A stretch of 64,000 nucleotides of DNA, from assembly GCA_003149575.1 (NCBI GenBank), contig QCWG01000001.1:1207183-1271182 (forward strand). The letters run 5' to 3'. Under the pieces are notes generated by a model that was not told the origin of the DNA, ran no database searches, and saw nothing but the letters and a program-made list of their open reading frames with translations. How positions within the stretch are numbered: the stretch's first letter is position 1; each line of letters starts with the position of its first letter. The stretch comes from Altererythrobacter sp. XM-24bin4. GTDB lineage: Bacteria; Pseudomonadota; Alphaproteobacteria; Sphingomonadales; Sphingomonadaceae. The translations under genes were made by a program, and so were the position numbers. Shown piece after piece: positions 48,969-57,055 of this stretch.

Positions 48969-50933
48969 TCAGGCCTGCGCGCGCGCAGGCTTATCGTCAT
49001 CGCTTTCCTGCGTAAGCAGCATAGCCGCAAGATAATCTGGGACAGCGCGGCTGAAGTAATAACCTTGCCCCAGCGTACATCCGGCTTCGCGAACGGATTG
49101 GACCTGATCGATCGTCTCGATGCCTTCGGCGACAATATCCATGTCGAGTTGCGAGCCAAGCTTGGCCACTGCGCGAATAATAGCATCGGTCTTCTTGCCA
49201 ACATTGGGGCCAGACACAAAGCTGCGGTCGACCTTGATCTTCGAGAATGGGAAGCTGTTGATATAGCCCAGCGAAGAATACCCCGTGCCGAAGTCATCAA
49301 GCGCGAAACGGACGCCGCGGCTCGAGAGCTCTTCCATAAATACCGCAGTGGCATGATTGTCATCCACGAACAGGCTCTCTGTGACTTCAAGTTCGAGCCG
49401 GTGCGGGTCAAGATTTGCTTCGCGCAAGGCGTTGATGATGCCCAGAGCTGCCCCCGGAGCGCGGATCTGCATAGGCGAAAGGTTTACCGCAACGCTGACA
49501 TGCTCCGGCCATTGCGCGCAAGCTTTGGCGGCTTGCGCGGTAATCCAATTACCCAGTGTAACAATAACGCCGGTTTCTTCAGCTACGGGAATGAACTCGT
49601 CCGGGCGCAGCTCACCTTTTTCAGGATGGAACCAGCGTACCAGCGCTTCGAAGGTGTGGATCTTGCCTGTATCCAGATGAATGATCGGCTGGAAGTAGAT
49701 CGACAGTTCGTCCCGCATGATTGCACTGCGCAACTCGTCTTCGATCTCACGGCGGCGCACCAGATCGCGCGTCATCTTCGGGTTGAAGAAGCTGGTCTGC
49801 GAACGGCCGGCGACCTTGGCATGATAGAGTGCGAGGTCGGAACGCTGCATCAACGTTTCGATGTCTTTTGCATCATCGGGCATCATCGCAACGCCGAGCG
49901 AGACCCGCACATCCAGCGATCTTCCGTCAACCCTTAGTGGGCGCATGACTTCAATATGAATTTCGCTGGCCAGCCGCTCGGCTTCCCTCCGGTCTTCGAC
50001 CGGGCCGTAGAGGACGAATTCATCGCCGCCGAAGCGCGCTAAGGTTGCACCTTCAGGCACGACTTCGCGCAGGCGATTGGCCACTTCTGCCAACACTTTG
50101 TCGCCGATCGGGTGGCCCAGCAAATCATTCACTTCCTTGAATCGATCCAGGTCGATCCAGATCAATGCCATCTGCTGGTCGCCCTTCAGGCCCCTCATGC
50201 TTTCGACCATCACATGGTTGAGGCCCGCACGATTCGCGAGTCCTGTAACAACATCGGTACGAGCAAGGATCTGCATCTTGTCGGCCATGCGTGCACTGGT
50301 TTCCGCTGAAGCGATGGAATCGCGCAGAACCTTGAACACATTCAAAGTGATTGAAGCCATCGCCGGGATCAGCAGCAACATGTTCACGAAAAGTGCGAGC
50401 AGGGCGAGCGAGCCGATGTAAAGCGCCGCGGCCATGATGGGAAAACAGACCAGACAAAGCTGGCCCATCGCGATTGTTGGACGGCCTGCATTGCGTGCGC
50501 AAATGCCAACACCGTAGCAGGTGGCGTTGGCGATCATCAGCACTTCGACCGAAGCGGTGGTTTGCAGCGCAATGGTCAAGGCGGCAATTCCGCCAAGCAC
50601 AAAGGCGTAGCTGAACGCACCGACTTCGTACACCAGCTCGAGCTTCTGCGTGCTGGTATGCGTTTGATCAGGGGAAAGACCAAGCGAGGCAACCACGCGT
50701 GCCATCGCGATCACCGTCAGCAGGATACATCCGATGTACAGGATATGCTCACCGGAGACCCACGCTGCAATCGCGGTAGAGGCCACCCCATTGAACGCGC
50801 CGATCGCAAGGCTGGCTGGTTGGGTATAAAGGGTCGATACGAGGGTTCGCCGCACGCGCGCAGACAATGTGTCCTGGCTCGAACGGACAGATAGGCGCCT
50901 TTTGATGGCGTTGATTGTCGCTGACATTCCCAT
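48969..50933 (-). CDS. Membrane GGDEF-EAL protein (cyclic di-GMP turnover)
   Basis: 654 residues (an ATG two codons in is possible). Five or six membrane helices in residues 40-200, with no known sensor domain name. GGDEF domain about 222-385 with intact FGGDEF at 301-306 but no RxxD inhibitory site just before it. EAL domain about 397-640 with EAL at 429-431, NLSPMQIR, DDFGTGYSSL and AEGIET, which hold the metal and catalytic residues. Both activities could be live; which one dominates cannot be told. It would set cyclic di-GMP levels controlling motility or biofilm. Confidence 0.9.
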   Translation of the reverse strand: MGMSATINAIKRRLSVRSSQDTLSARVRRTLVSTLYTQPASLAIGAFNGVASTAIAAWVSGEHILYIGCILLTVIAMARVVASLGLSPDQTHTSTQKLELVYEVGAFSYAFVLGGIAALTIALQTTASVEVLMIANATCYGVGICARNAGRPTIAMGQLCLVCFPIMAAALYIGSLALLALFVNMLLLIPAMASITLNVFKVLRDSIASAETSARMADKMQILARTDVVTGLANRAGLNHVMVESMRGLKGDQQMALIWIDLDRFKEVNDLLGHPIGDKVLAEVANRLREVVPEGATLARFGGDEFVLYGPVEDRREAERLASEIHIEVMRPLRVDGRSLDVRVSLGVAMMPDDAKDIETLMQRSDLALYHAKVAGRSQTSFFNPKMTRDLVRRREIEDELRSAIMRDELSIYFQPIIHLDTGKIHTFEALVRWFHPEKGELRPDEFIPVAEETGVIVTLGNWITAQAAKACAQWPEHVSVAVNLSPMQIRAPGAALGIINALREANLDPHRLELEVTESLFVDDNHATAVFMEELSSRGVRFALDDFGTGYSSLGYINSFPFSKIKVDRSFVSGPNVGKKTDAIIRAVAKLGSQLDMDIVAEGIETIDQVQSVREAGCTLGQGYYFSRAVPDYLAAMLLTQESDDDKPARAQA

Positions 50934-51049
50934 TACCGCTCGGGATTAACCCAAACTTGTCAATGACAGGTTAACGAGGTGCTTACCAAAAAGACGGAGG
51001 GTTTCTGCGGATTGGCGGGCGCATTCTATGTTGCAGGGAGATTAGGGGA

Positions 51050-51355
51050 TCAGGCCTGAAGTTCGCGCGCCGCAATTACTGCCATGCGCCGGTCCAGCTG
51101 ACGGCAAATCTCCAGCCACCAGCGATATTCCGGCTGCTTGTCCGCAAAGAAGGCTTGTTCCGCACGGTGGCGCGCCGCGCGGGCAGCACCAAGCCCATGC
51201 TCTGCGAAATGGCGCAAAGCCGCTTCGACAATCGCAGGGTCAGTAGATTTTACTGCGCCATTATCATTTGCGGCGACCACGCGCGCCGGCACGAACAGCA
51301 ATCGCGACATTGCGCCGCGATTGGTAGAATACGCAATATTTGAATGACTTGGCAT
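51050..51355 (-). CDS. Small protein of unknown function
   Basis: 101 residues from ATG 51355; a second ATG at 51310 (MSRLLFVPARVVAANDNGAV) gives 86 residues and looks more like the conserved start. It contains AANDNGAV then a helical, Arg/Ala-rich body (EAALRHFAEHGLGAARAARH) ending WWLEICRQLDRRMAVIAARE. No signal peptide or membrane segment. Similar short proteins are, to my recollection, common in related genera without known function. Confidence 0.55.
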   Translation of the reverse strand: MPSHSNIAYSTNRGAMSRLLFVPARVVAANDNGAVKSTDPAIVEAALRHFAEHGLGAARAARHRAEQAFFADKQPEYRWWLEICRQLDRRMAVIAARELQA

Positions 51356-51531
51356 TGTGCGACCCCGACCTGTGTGTTAAGCCGTCCCGTCTAGTGCATG
51401 GGTGCTAACGTCGCGTTCAGGGACAGGGTTAACGCCGGATTGACAACGATATTTCGCCTAAAGCTTTCCGGTGCTTGCAGGCAAAGGGGCACGTCCCTAT
51501 CGCGTGAATGATGGGGAGTTTTCGCACATCA

Positions 51532-52356
51532 ATGGCTATCGGTAGCCGGCTTGCCTTAACCGCGGCACTAACGGCCGGCTTGGCCACCTGCGCGCCTGCG
51601 GAGGTTGGCGAAAAGGCCGGCGATGACGGCGCGCCGCGCGTCGTCAGTCTCAACCCTTGCCTTGATGCGATAGTGGTCGAAGTAGCCCATCCCGATCAAA
51701 TTCTCGCACTGTCACACTATAACGCCAACCCGCAATCCAGCTCTATCCCGCAAGAAATCGCGCGGCGTTATGACGTCACGGGCGGAACGGTGGAGGAAAT
51801 TGTCGCGTTGCAACCTGACATTGTACTGGCGAGCACATTTATGGCGCCCGCCACCCGCGCTGCCTTCGATAAGCTGGGCGTGCGAGTGGAGGCTTTTGAC
51901 AGCCCGATGTCGGTCGAAGAAAGCATTGATCAGGTGGGCAGACTTGCACAGCTGATAGACCGCAAGACTTCCGGCGAAGCGCTAGCTGCAGACATTCGCA
52001 ATTCCGTCTCAATCGTTGGAGCTGGAGAACAGAGGTCCGCGGTTTTGTGGCAACCGGGCGGGATTGTCCCGGGCGAACAGCAATTGATCAGCGAATTGTT
52101 GCGAGCATCCGGATTTGCCAGCCATTCTGCCCGATTGGGGCTAGGGCAAGCAGACTATCTTTCGCTTGAGCAAGTTGTCGCGTCACCGCCAGATGTGCTG
52201 ATAGTGGCCGGGCAAAGTCGTGCACAGCAGCATCCTGCGTTAGCCCGAACCGATACATTGATCGCCCAATTCGATCCTACGCTGCTTTATTGCGGCGGTC
52301 CGACGATACCGCGCGCGATGCAGCGGCTGCGCCAGATACGTGAGCAGATATCATGA
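51532..52356 (+). CDS. Metal-chelate ABC importer, substrate-binding protein (BtuF/FecB-like)
   Basis: 274 residues from ATG 51532 behind GGGGAG; the frame is open to ATGs at 51508 and 51511. Signal peptide MAIGSRLALTAALTAGLATC; the Cys is preceded by Thr, so lipidation is uncertain. Fold of the helical-backbone metal receptors: VVSLNPCLDAIVVEVAHPDQ, ILALSHYN, GTVEEIVALQPDIVLAST, and ADYLSLEQVVASPPDVLIVA. Ligand could be cobalamin, heme or a siderophore. No cobalamin riboswitch was seen upstream. Start of a coupled three-gene operon. Confidence 0.85.
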   Translation: MAIGSRLALTAALTAGLATCAPAEVGEKAGDDGAPRVVSLNPCLDAIVVEVAHPDQILALSHYNANPQSSSIPQEIARRYDVTGGTVEEIVALQPDIVLASTFMAPATRAAFDKLGVRVEAFDSPMSVEESIDQVGRLAQLIDRKTSGEALAADIRNSVSIVGAGEQRSAVLWQPGGIVPGEQQLISELLRASGFASHSARLGLGQADYLSLEQVVASPPDVLIVAGQSRAQQHPALARTDTLIAQFDPTLLYCGGPTIPRAMQRLRQIREQIS

Positions 52357-53306
52357 ACCGAGCCGCGCTCTTGTTTGCTGCTCTTCTTGTGATCTTGCTC
52401 CCGCTGTCATTGCTTGCCGGGCGCGTGTGGCTCGATCCCTTTACCGATCCGCGTGCGTCTCTGATCCTTATGGAGCTGCGCTTGCCGCGTGCGTTGCTGG
52501 CGATTGTGATCGGTGCGGGGTTGGGCGCGGCAGGCGCTGCGATGCAAGGCTATTTGCGCAATCCGCTGGCGGATCCCGGCCTGTTCGGTATCGCGCCGAT
52601 GGCGGCGTTGGGCGCTGTGGCCAGCCTGTGGCTGGGTGTTTCAGCCAGCCAATGGACATTGCCGGTGATGGCTTTGGCCGGAGCGGCACTGGGCATGGCG
52701 CTGCTCGCGATTATTGCGGGTCGCACTGGCGGAATTGCGCTATTCACACTGGCGGGCCTGATGATCGCGAGCCTAGCGGGCGCGCTGACCGCGCTCGCCA
52801 TCACCTTGGCGCCCAGCGCCTTTGCCATGAGCGAGATTGTGATGTGGCTGAATGGCGCGCTGACCGACCGCAGCTGGCGCGATGTCTATCTGGCTGCACC
52901 GCTGGTGCTTGCGGGAATTGCATTGCTTGGCATTAAGGCGCGCTCGCTTGATGCTTTGACACTGGGCGAAGTGGCGGCCCGGTCCATGGGCGCCCGCGCG
53001 GATCTGTTGCTCGCATTGCTGGTCGGCGGAGTGGGGCTGACTGTAGGTGCGAGCGTAGCTGTCGCGGGAATTATCGGATTTGTCGGCTTGATTGTGCCGC
53101 ATCTGGTGCGTCCATTGACTGACCGCTTGCCCTCCAGCCTGATCCTGCCAAGCGCACTTGCGGGCGCGTGCCTGGTCCTGGCAGCCGACAGCGTGGTGCG
53201 CATCTTGCCGCTGGTCACAGAGCTGAGACTTGGCATCGCTTTGAGCCTGCTCGGCGCGCCGTTCTTCCTCTGGTTGTTGCTCAAGATGCGGCGAGGGCGG
53301 CTATGA
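52353..53306 (+). CDS. FecCD/BtuC-type ABC permease
   Basis: 317 residues, about nine to ten membrane helices. Overlaps the binding protein gene by four bases (ATGA). Marks: LRLPRALLAIVIGAGLGAAG, QGYLRNPLADPGLFGIAPMA, WLNGALTDRSW, and VAGIIGFVGLIVPHLVRPLT with the coupling-helix region. Transports metal chelates into the cytoplasm. The next gene overlaps its stop by four bases too. Confidence 0.92.
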   Translation: MNRAALLFAALLVILLPLSLLAGRVWLDPFTDPRASLILMELRLPRALLAIVIGAGLGAAGAAMQGYLRNPLADPGLFGIAPMAALGAVASLWLGVSASQWTLPVMALAGAALGMALLAIIAGRTGGIALFTLAGLMIASLAGALTALAITLAPSAFAMSEIVMWLNGALTDRSWRDVYLAAPLVLAGIALLGIKARSLDALTLGEVAARSMGARADLLLALLVGGVGLTVGASVAVAGIIGFVGLIVPHLVRPLTDRLPSSLILPSALAGACLVLAADSVVRILPLVTELRLGIALSLLGAPFFLWLLLKMRRGRL

Positions 53307-54055
53307 TCCTCTGCGCAGACAATATTTCGCTTTCTCGCGGGGCAAGGCTCGTTTTGGACCAGGTTTCGATCAGGCTGGAACCCGGCAAGATCACAGCCAT
53401 TTGTGGCGCTAATGGCGCGGGTAAGTCCTCGCTCTTGATGGCGCTGGCCGGACTCCTCGAAACGAAGGCAGGGTGCGTTTTGCTCGCTGAGAACGAGCTG
53501 TCTGGGTTGCATCCTCAAATACGCGCGCAACGCATTGGATATCTTCCGCAAGAGGCCGAAATTGCGTGGGATGTCGCGGTTGAGAACCTCGTACGGCTGG
53601 GGCGTATGCCCTATCGCGATCGCGGTGATGCGGCGGTAGAAGCGGCCATCGCTGCGCTCGATCTCGAAGGATTGCGGCACCGGCCAGCCTCTCAACTTTC
53701 CGGCGGTGAGAAAGCGCGCGCGTTGCTTGCCCGCGTGCTGGCGGGCGAACCACAATGGATCCTGGCGGACGAGCCGCTTGCCGCGCTTGATCTGGCGCAT
53801 CAGCAGACCTTGCTGAGCCACTTGCGAAAGGCTGCGAATGCTGGTGCCGGCGTGGTAATCGTGATGCACGATCTTGCCGCTGCGATGAATCATGCGGACA
53901 GAGTAATCGTTCTGAGTGAAGACGAATTTGCGGGACACGTTGCTGCCGATGGCGCGCCAGAGGAAGCGCTATCGGCCCATAACATCAAGCGTGTGTGGGG
54001 CGTGGATGCGCGGTGGATTGGCGAGCCGGGCGCACGCGCGCTTATCACATATTAA
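53303..54055 (+). CDS. ABC transporter ATPase for metal-chelate uptake
   Basis: 250 residues from ATG 53303 (ATGA overlap with the permease). Walker A GANGAGKSSLLMALAG, Q-loop YLPQEAEIAW, signature QLSGGEKARALLARVL, Walker B WILADEPLAALD, and switch His in VIVMHDLAAAM. FecE/BtuD/HmuV type. With the two genes before it this makes a complete importer; an outer-membrane TonB-dependent receptor is not in the window. Confidence 0.92.
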   Translation: MILCADNISLSRGARLVLDQVSIRLEPGKITAICGANGAGKSSLLMALAGLLETKAGCVLLAENELSGLHPQIRAQRIGYLPQEAEIAWDVAVENLVRLGRMPYRDRGDAAVEAAIAALDLEGLRHRPASQLSGGEKARALLARVLAGEPQWILADEPLAALDLAHQQTLLSHLRKAANAGAGVVIVMHDLAAAMNHADRVIVLSEDEFAGHVAADGAPEEALSAHNIKRVWGVDARWIGEPGARALITY

Positions 54056-54078
54056 AAGGGCGACCCGAAGGCCGCCCT
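54050..54078 (-). terminator. Terminator between ABC importer and M3 peptidase genes
   Basis: A stem AGGGCG(A)CC/GG(C)CGCCCT (54057-54078) with a GAA-type loop. On the minus strand it is followed by TTTTAAT, so it best serves the M3 peptidase gene; on the plus strand TCTCATAT follows, weaker. It probably works for both convergent genes. Confidence 0.7.
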
Positions 54079-54103
54079 CTCATATCTGCATTCCCCGAAG
54101 AGC

Positions 54104-56299
54104 TTACTCTTCAAGCAGCCCGCGGCTGATCAGCATCGGCTGCACGTCCGGCTGGCGACCGGCAAAGTTTTCGAACATCTGGAAATAATCCATCGTTCCG
54201 CCACGGCTGAGCACGGTCTGGCGATAGTGATCTCCATTCTCGCGGCTCAAACCGCCGTTGTCGAGGAACCACTTGCGGCTGTCCTTGTCGAGCATCTCGG
54301 TCCATAGATAGCTGTAATAGCCAGCCGAATATCCCGCAGGGTCCGAGAAGATGTGGTTGAAGTAGTTCGACCGGTAGCGTGGCGGCACCAGATCGATTTC
54401 CAGACCCAGGGCCAACAGCGAGTTACGTTCAAACGCATCAACCTTTTCCGGTGTATCGATCGCTGCGGCTTCTTCCGGTGAAAGCGCGTGCCATTTCATG
54501 TCGAGCAGCGCGGCTGTCACCACTTCACCAAAGTCGTAACCCTGGTTGAATTTGGACGCGGCCTGGACCTTCTCCACCAGTTCCATCGGAATGGTTTCGC
54601 CCGTTTCATAGTGCTTGGTGTAATTCTGCAGCACTTCCGGGTAGGTCACCCACATCTCGTGAACCTGGCTGGGGTATTCGACAAAGTCGCGCGCGGTAGC
54701 GGTGCCTGATAATGTCTCGTACTTCTGATCCGCGAAGAAGCCGTGCAGCGCATGTCCAAACTCGTGGAAAGTGGTTTCTACCCAGTCAAAGCTGACCAGC
54801 TGCGGCTCGCCATCGGCGGCCTTCGGGATGTTGAGCACGTTGTAGATCACCGGCTTGTTGCCTGTCTCATAGCTTTGATCGACGAAGTTGCTCATCCACG
54901 CGCCACCCCGTTTTGACGGGCGCTGGAACGGGTCAAAATAGAACAGGCCCAGTTCGCTGCCGTCAGCGTCGAACACTGTGTAGACCCACACATCCGGATG
55001 GTAGACGGGGATATCGTCACGCTTTTCGAAAGTAAGGCCGTAAAGCTTTTCGGCCATGAAGAACACGCCGTCCTCAAGCACCCGCTCGAGTTCGAAATAC
55101 TTCATCACTTCGCTTTCGTCATACGCGAATTGTTCAGCTTTCACCTTCTCGGCAAAGCGATACCAATCCCACGGCTGGACTTCGAAATCGAGCCCGGCGG
55201 CGGCGATCCGCTTGTTAAGCATTGCGGCATCGCTGCGCTGTGTGGCGGCAAGGGCCGGTACCATATCTTCCATGAAGCCCAATGCGGTGGCCGGTTCCTT
55301 CGCCATGCGATCATACATGGTGTAGGTCGCCCAGTCGGGTTTGCCGAAAATCTCGGCTTTCTCGGCGCGCAATGTAGCGATTTTCGCCAGCAGAAGCCGT
55401 GTATCGTTATCGCCGCCTTGATCCGCGCGGTATGCGCTGGCCTTGAACAGACGCTCACGCACTTCGCGGTTTTCCAGCGCGGGCAGCAACGGCTGCTGCG
55501 TGGTGTTCTGCAAAGCGAGTGCAAACTTGCCTTCCATGCCCTTTTCCGCTGCCAGCGTTGCGGCCGCATCAATGTCGGAATCTGACAGACCGGCCAGTTC
55601 GTCGCGCGTGTCAACGATCACTGCGCCGTCCACGGTCGCCTTGCGCACCTTCTGGCCGAACTCGGTCGTCAGTTTGGATAGCTGGCTGTTGATTGCCTTC
55701 ACTTGCTCGCGCTGGTCTTCGTCCAGCAGCGCGCCAGCCTGCACCATGTCTGCATAGGTTTTTTCCAGCAGCACCGCATCTTCGGGTTCCATCGTCATTG
55801 CTGCGCGATTGTCATAGATGGTTTTCACGCGCGCAAAGAGGCCCGGATCCAGGTTGATCGCGTCATAATGCGCGGTCAGCAGCGGGCTGACTTCGGTATC
55901 AATCTCGTCAAGGCGGTCCGTTGTGTTCGCGCCCGTCAGAGCGGAGAAAACATAGCTGACCCGGCCCAGCATCAGGCCCGATTTTTCCAGCGCGACGATG
56001 GTATTCTCGAAAGTCGGCGCTTCAGGATTGTTCACAATTGAAGCGACTTCGGCCTTCTGGATCGCCATGCCCTGTTCAAAGGCGGGCATGTAATCGTCTT
56101 CACTGATTGCGTTGAAATCGGGTGCATGGAACGGCAGCGTGCTTTCTGAAGCGAAGTATCCGGTGCCTTGCGGGATGGATTCAATGCCAGCGAAAATCTC
56201 GTCACTGCTGTAGATCTCAGCAGGGGTCATGTTGCAACCGCCCAATACGGCAGCGGCCAATGCGATAGGTGCAACGCGGGCCAAAATTCGGGCCTTCAT
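54104..56299 (-). CDS. dcp: M3-family peptidyl-dipeptidase lipoprotein
   Basis: 731 residues from ATG 56299 (ribosome site GGAGAATTACGA); longer frames upstream are not protein-like. Lipoprotein signal MKARILARVAPIALAAAVLG with lipobox LGGC. Zinc motif HEFGH (512-516) in TTFHEFGHALHGFF, and the later ARDFVEYPSQVHEMWV with the third ligand Glu. C-terminal PRYRSNYFNHIFSDPAGYSA and YSYLWTEMLDKD are Dcp marks. Cuts dipeptides from C-termini of oligopeptides; the lipid anchor places it at the periplasmic side of a membrane, unlike cytosolic E. coli Dcp. Confidence 0.93.
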   Translation of the reverse strand: MKARILARVAPIALAAAVLGGCNMTPAEIYSSDEIFAGIESIPQGTGYFASESTLPFHAPDFNAISEDDYMPAFEQGMAIQKAEVASIVNNPEAPTFENTIVALEKSGLMLGRVSYVFSALTGANTTDRLDEIDTEVSPLLTAHYDAINLDPGLFARVKTIYDNRAAMTMEPEDAVLLEKTYADMVQAGALLDEDQREQVKAINSQLSKLTTEFGQKVRKATVDGAVIVDTRDELAGLSDSDIDAAATLAAEKGMEGKFALALQNTTQQPLLPALENREVRERLFKASAYRADQGGDNDTRLLLAKIATLRAEKAEIFGKPDWATYTMYDRMAKEPATALGFMEDMVPALAATQRSDAAMLNKRIAAAGLDFEVQPWDWYRFAEKVKAEQFAYDESEVMKYFELERVLEDGVFFMAEKLYGLTFEKRDDIPVYHPDVWVYTVFDADGSELGLFYFDPFQRPSKRGGAWMSNFVDQSYETGNKPVIYNVLNIPKAADGEPQLVSFDWVETTFHEFGHALHGFFADQKYETLSGTATARDFVEYPSQVHEMWVTYPEVLQNYTKHYETGETIPMELVEKVQAASKFNQGYDFGEVVTAALLDMKWHALSPEEAAAIDTPEKVDAFERNSLLALGLEIDLVPPRYRSNYFNHIFSDPAGYSAGYYSYLWTEMLDKDSRKWFLDNGGLSRENGDHYRQTVLSRGGTMDYFQMFENFAGRQPDVQPMLISRGLLEE

Positions 56300-56820
56300 T
56301 CGTAATTCTCCAGTCCAATAGATTTGCCGGGCTGCGCGTGCGCGATTCCGGTGATGCGACCAAACGGCATCTCTAATGCCGTTCGGCGCTTGAACCTCAG
56401 ATTGATAACATTTGCAACCAGTCTGCCGTCGCATGTCGGGAGACATATGTCGCTGGTCGAATATTGGCGCAAATGAACCGGGCAAGCGGGGAGCCCTCTT
56501 GCCCGGTTCGCCGTGCGACCCTTTGAGTAGAAATCGCCGCATAATCCCCTTGGTGCGACCCGAAGGGCTTGGGGTTTGACTCCGCAAAGAGAGGTATTGT
56601 TTCGGCTACTGGCGGCACGTTTTCGACCTGACGTTTCCTGCAGGTCGCACCGCGCGTGTAGTCTCAACCAAAACATAAAGTGACGTATAGGTATAACATA
56701 AGGGGCGGCAGTTGATTGCGAAAGCCTTGCGAGCACGCAATTATCGCCCAAGCTGTTCTCGGGTCGCCGCTTCGGGCTGAAAGCATTGGATTTTTGCGCT
56801 CGGACGCCTGCGGGGTTGCA
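56300..56820. other. Gap between the M3 peptidase and the TIR gene stump
   Basis: 521 bases with no gene recognised on either strand. It must carry the peptidase promoter (minus) and perhaps the old TIR gene promoter (plus; TATAAC at about 56692 is one candidate -10). It contains a perfect 12-bp inverted repeat at 56475-56509 (listed separately). The base composition is lower in G/C than flanking genes toward its right end. Confidence 0.5.
56475..56509 (+). repeat. Perfect 12-bp inverted repeat
   Basis: GAACCGGGCAAG (56475-56486) and CTTGCCCGGTTC (56498-56509) with an 11-base interior. No U-tract on either strand. It could be a hairpin of a leader or a palindromic repeat element. Confidence 0.7.
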
Positions 56821-57048
56821 ATGGCCGAATACACTTACAAGGCTTTCATCAGTTACAGCTGGGCCGATACCAAATGGGGCAAATGGTTTCAGCAAGCCGT
56901 TGAGACCTATCGCACGCCCAAGGCACTGATCGAAAAGCACGCCGGGATGCGCGGAACCTTCTTCGCCGTCTTGCCCTCACTCCATTCACAACCAATATCC
57001 ACCGCCAGCGAGCCGCAGCTTGACAGCGTGAACATTACCGGAACATAG
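56821..57048 (+). pseudogene. Truncated TIR-domain gene (first ~42 residues only)
   Basis: ATG at 56821. The product begins MAEYTYKAFISYSWADTKWG then KWFQQAVETYRTPKALIEKH: this is the first strand and helix of a bacterial TIR domain (FISYS box 1). After about residue 42 the similarity stops; the remaining 33 residues to TAG at 57046 are the uvrA promoter region read as protein. The catalytic Glu, box 2 and all downstream domains are missing. Such TIR proteins serve in NAD-cleaving defence or signalling. Most likely a gene stump after a deletion that joined it to uvrA. Confidence 0.65.
57020..57044 (+). promoter_or_regulatory. LexA (SOS) box and -35 element of uvrA
   Basis: GAAC-ATTACCG-GAAC at 57030-57044 is an exact GAAC-N7-GAAC direct repeat, the alphaproteobacterial LexA operator. 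TTGACA at 57020-57025 lies just before. The second half-site ends 11 bases before the uvrA ATG, so the transcript leader is very short, or the -10 sits inside the operator. uvrA is a classical SOS gene, which supports the call. Confidence 0.8.
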
Positions 57049-57055
57049 AGTCTGC

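Noticed and set aside
51356-51531. Cobalamin riboswitch before the metal-chelate importer
   Set aside because: The gap is short and lacks a B12-box-like core; the ligand of the importer stays open.
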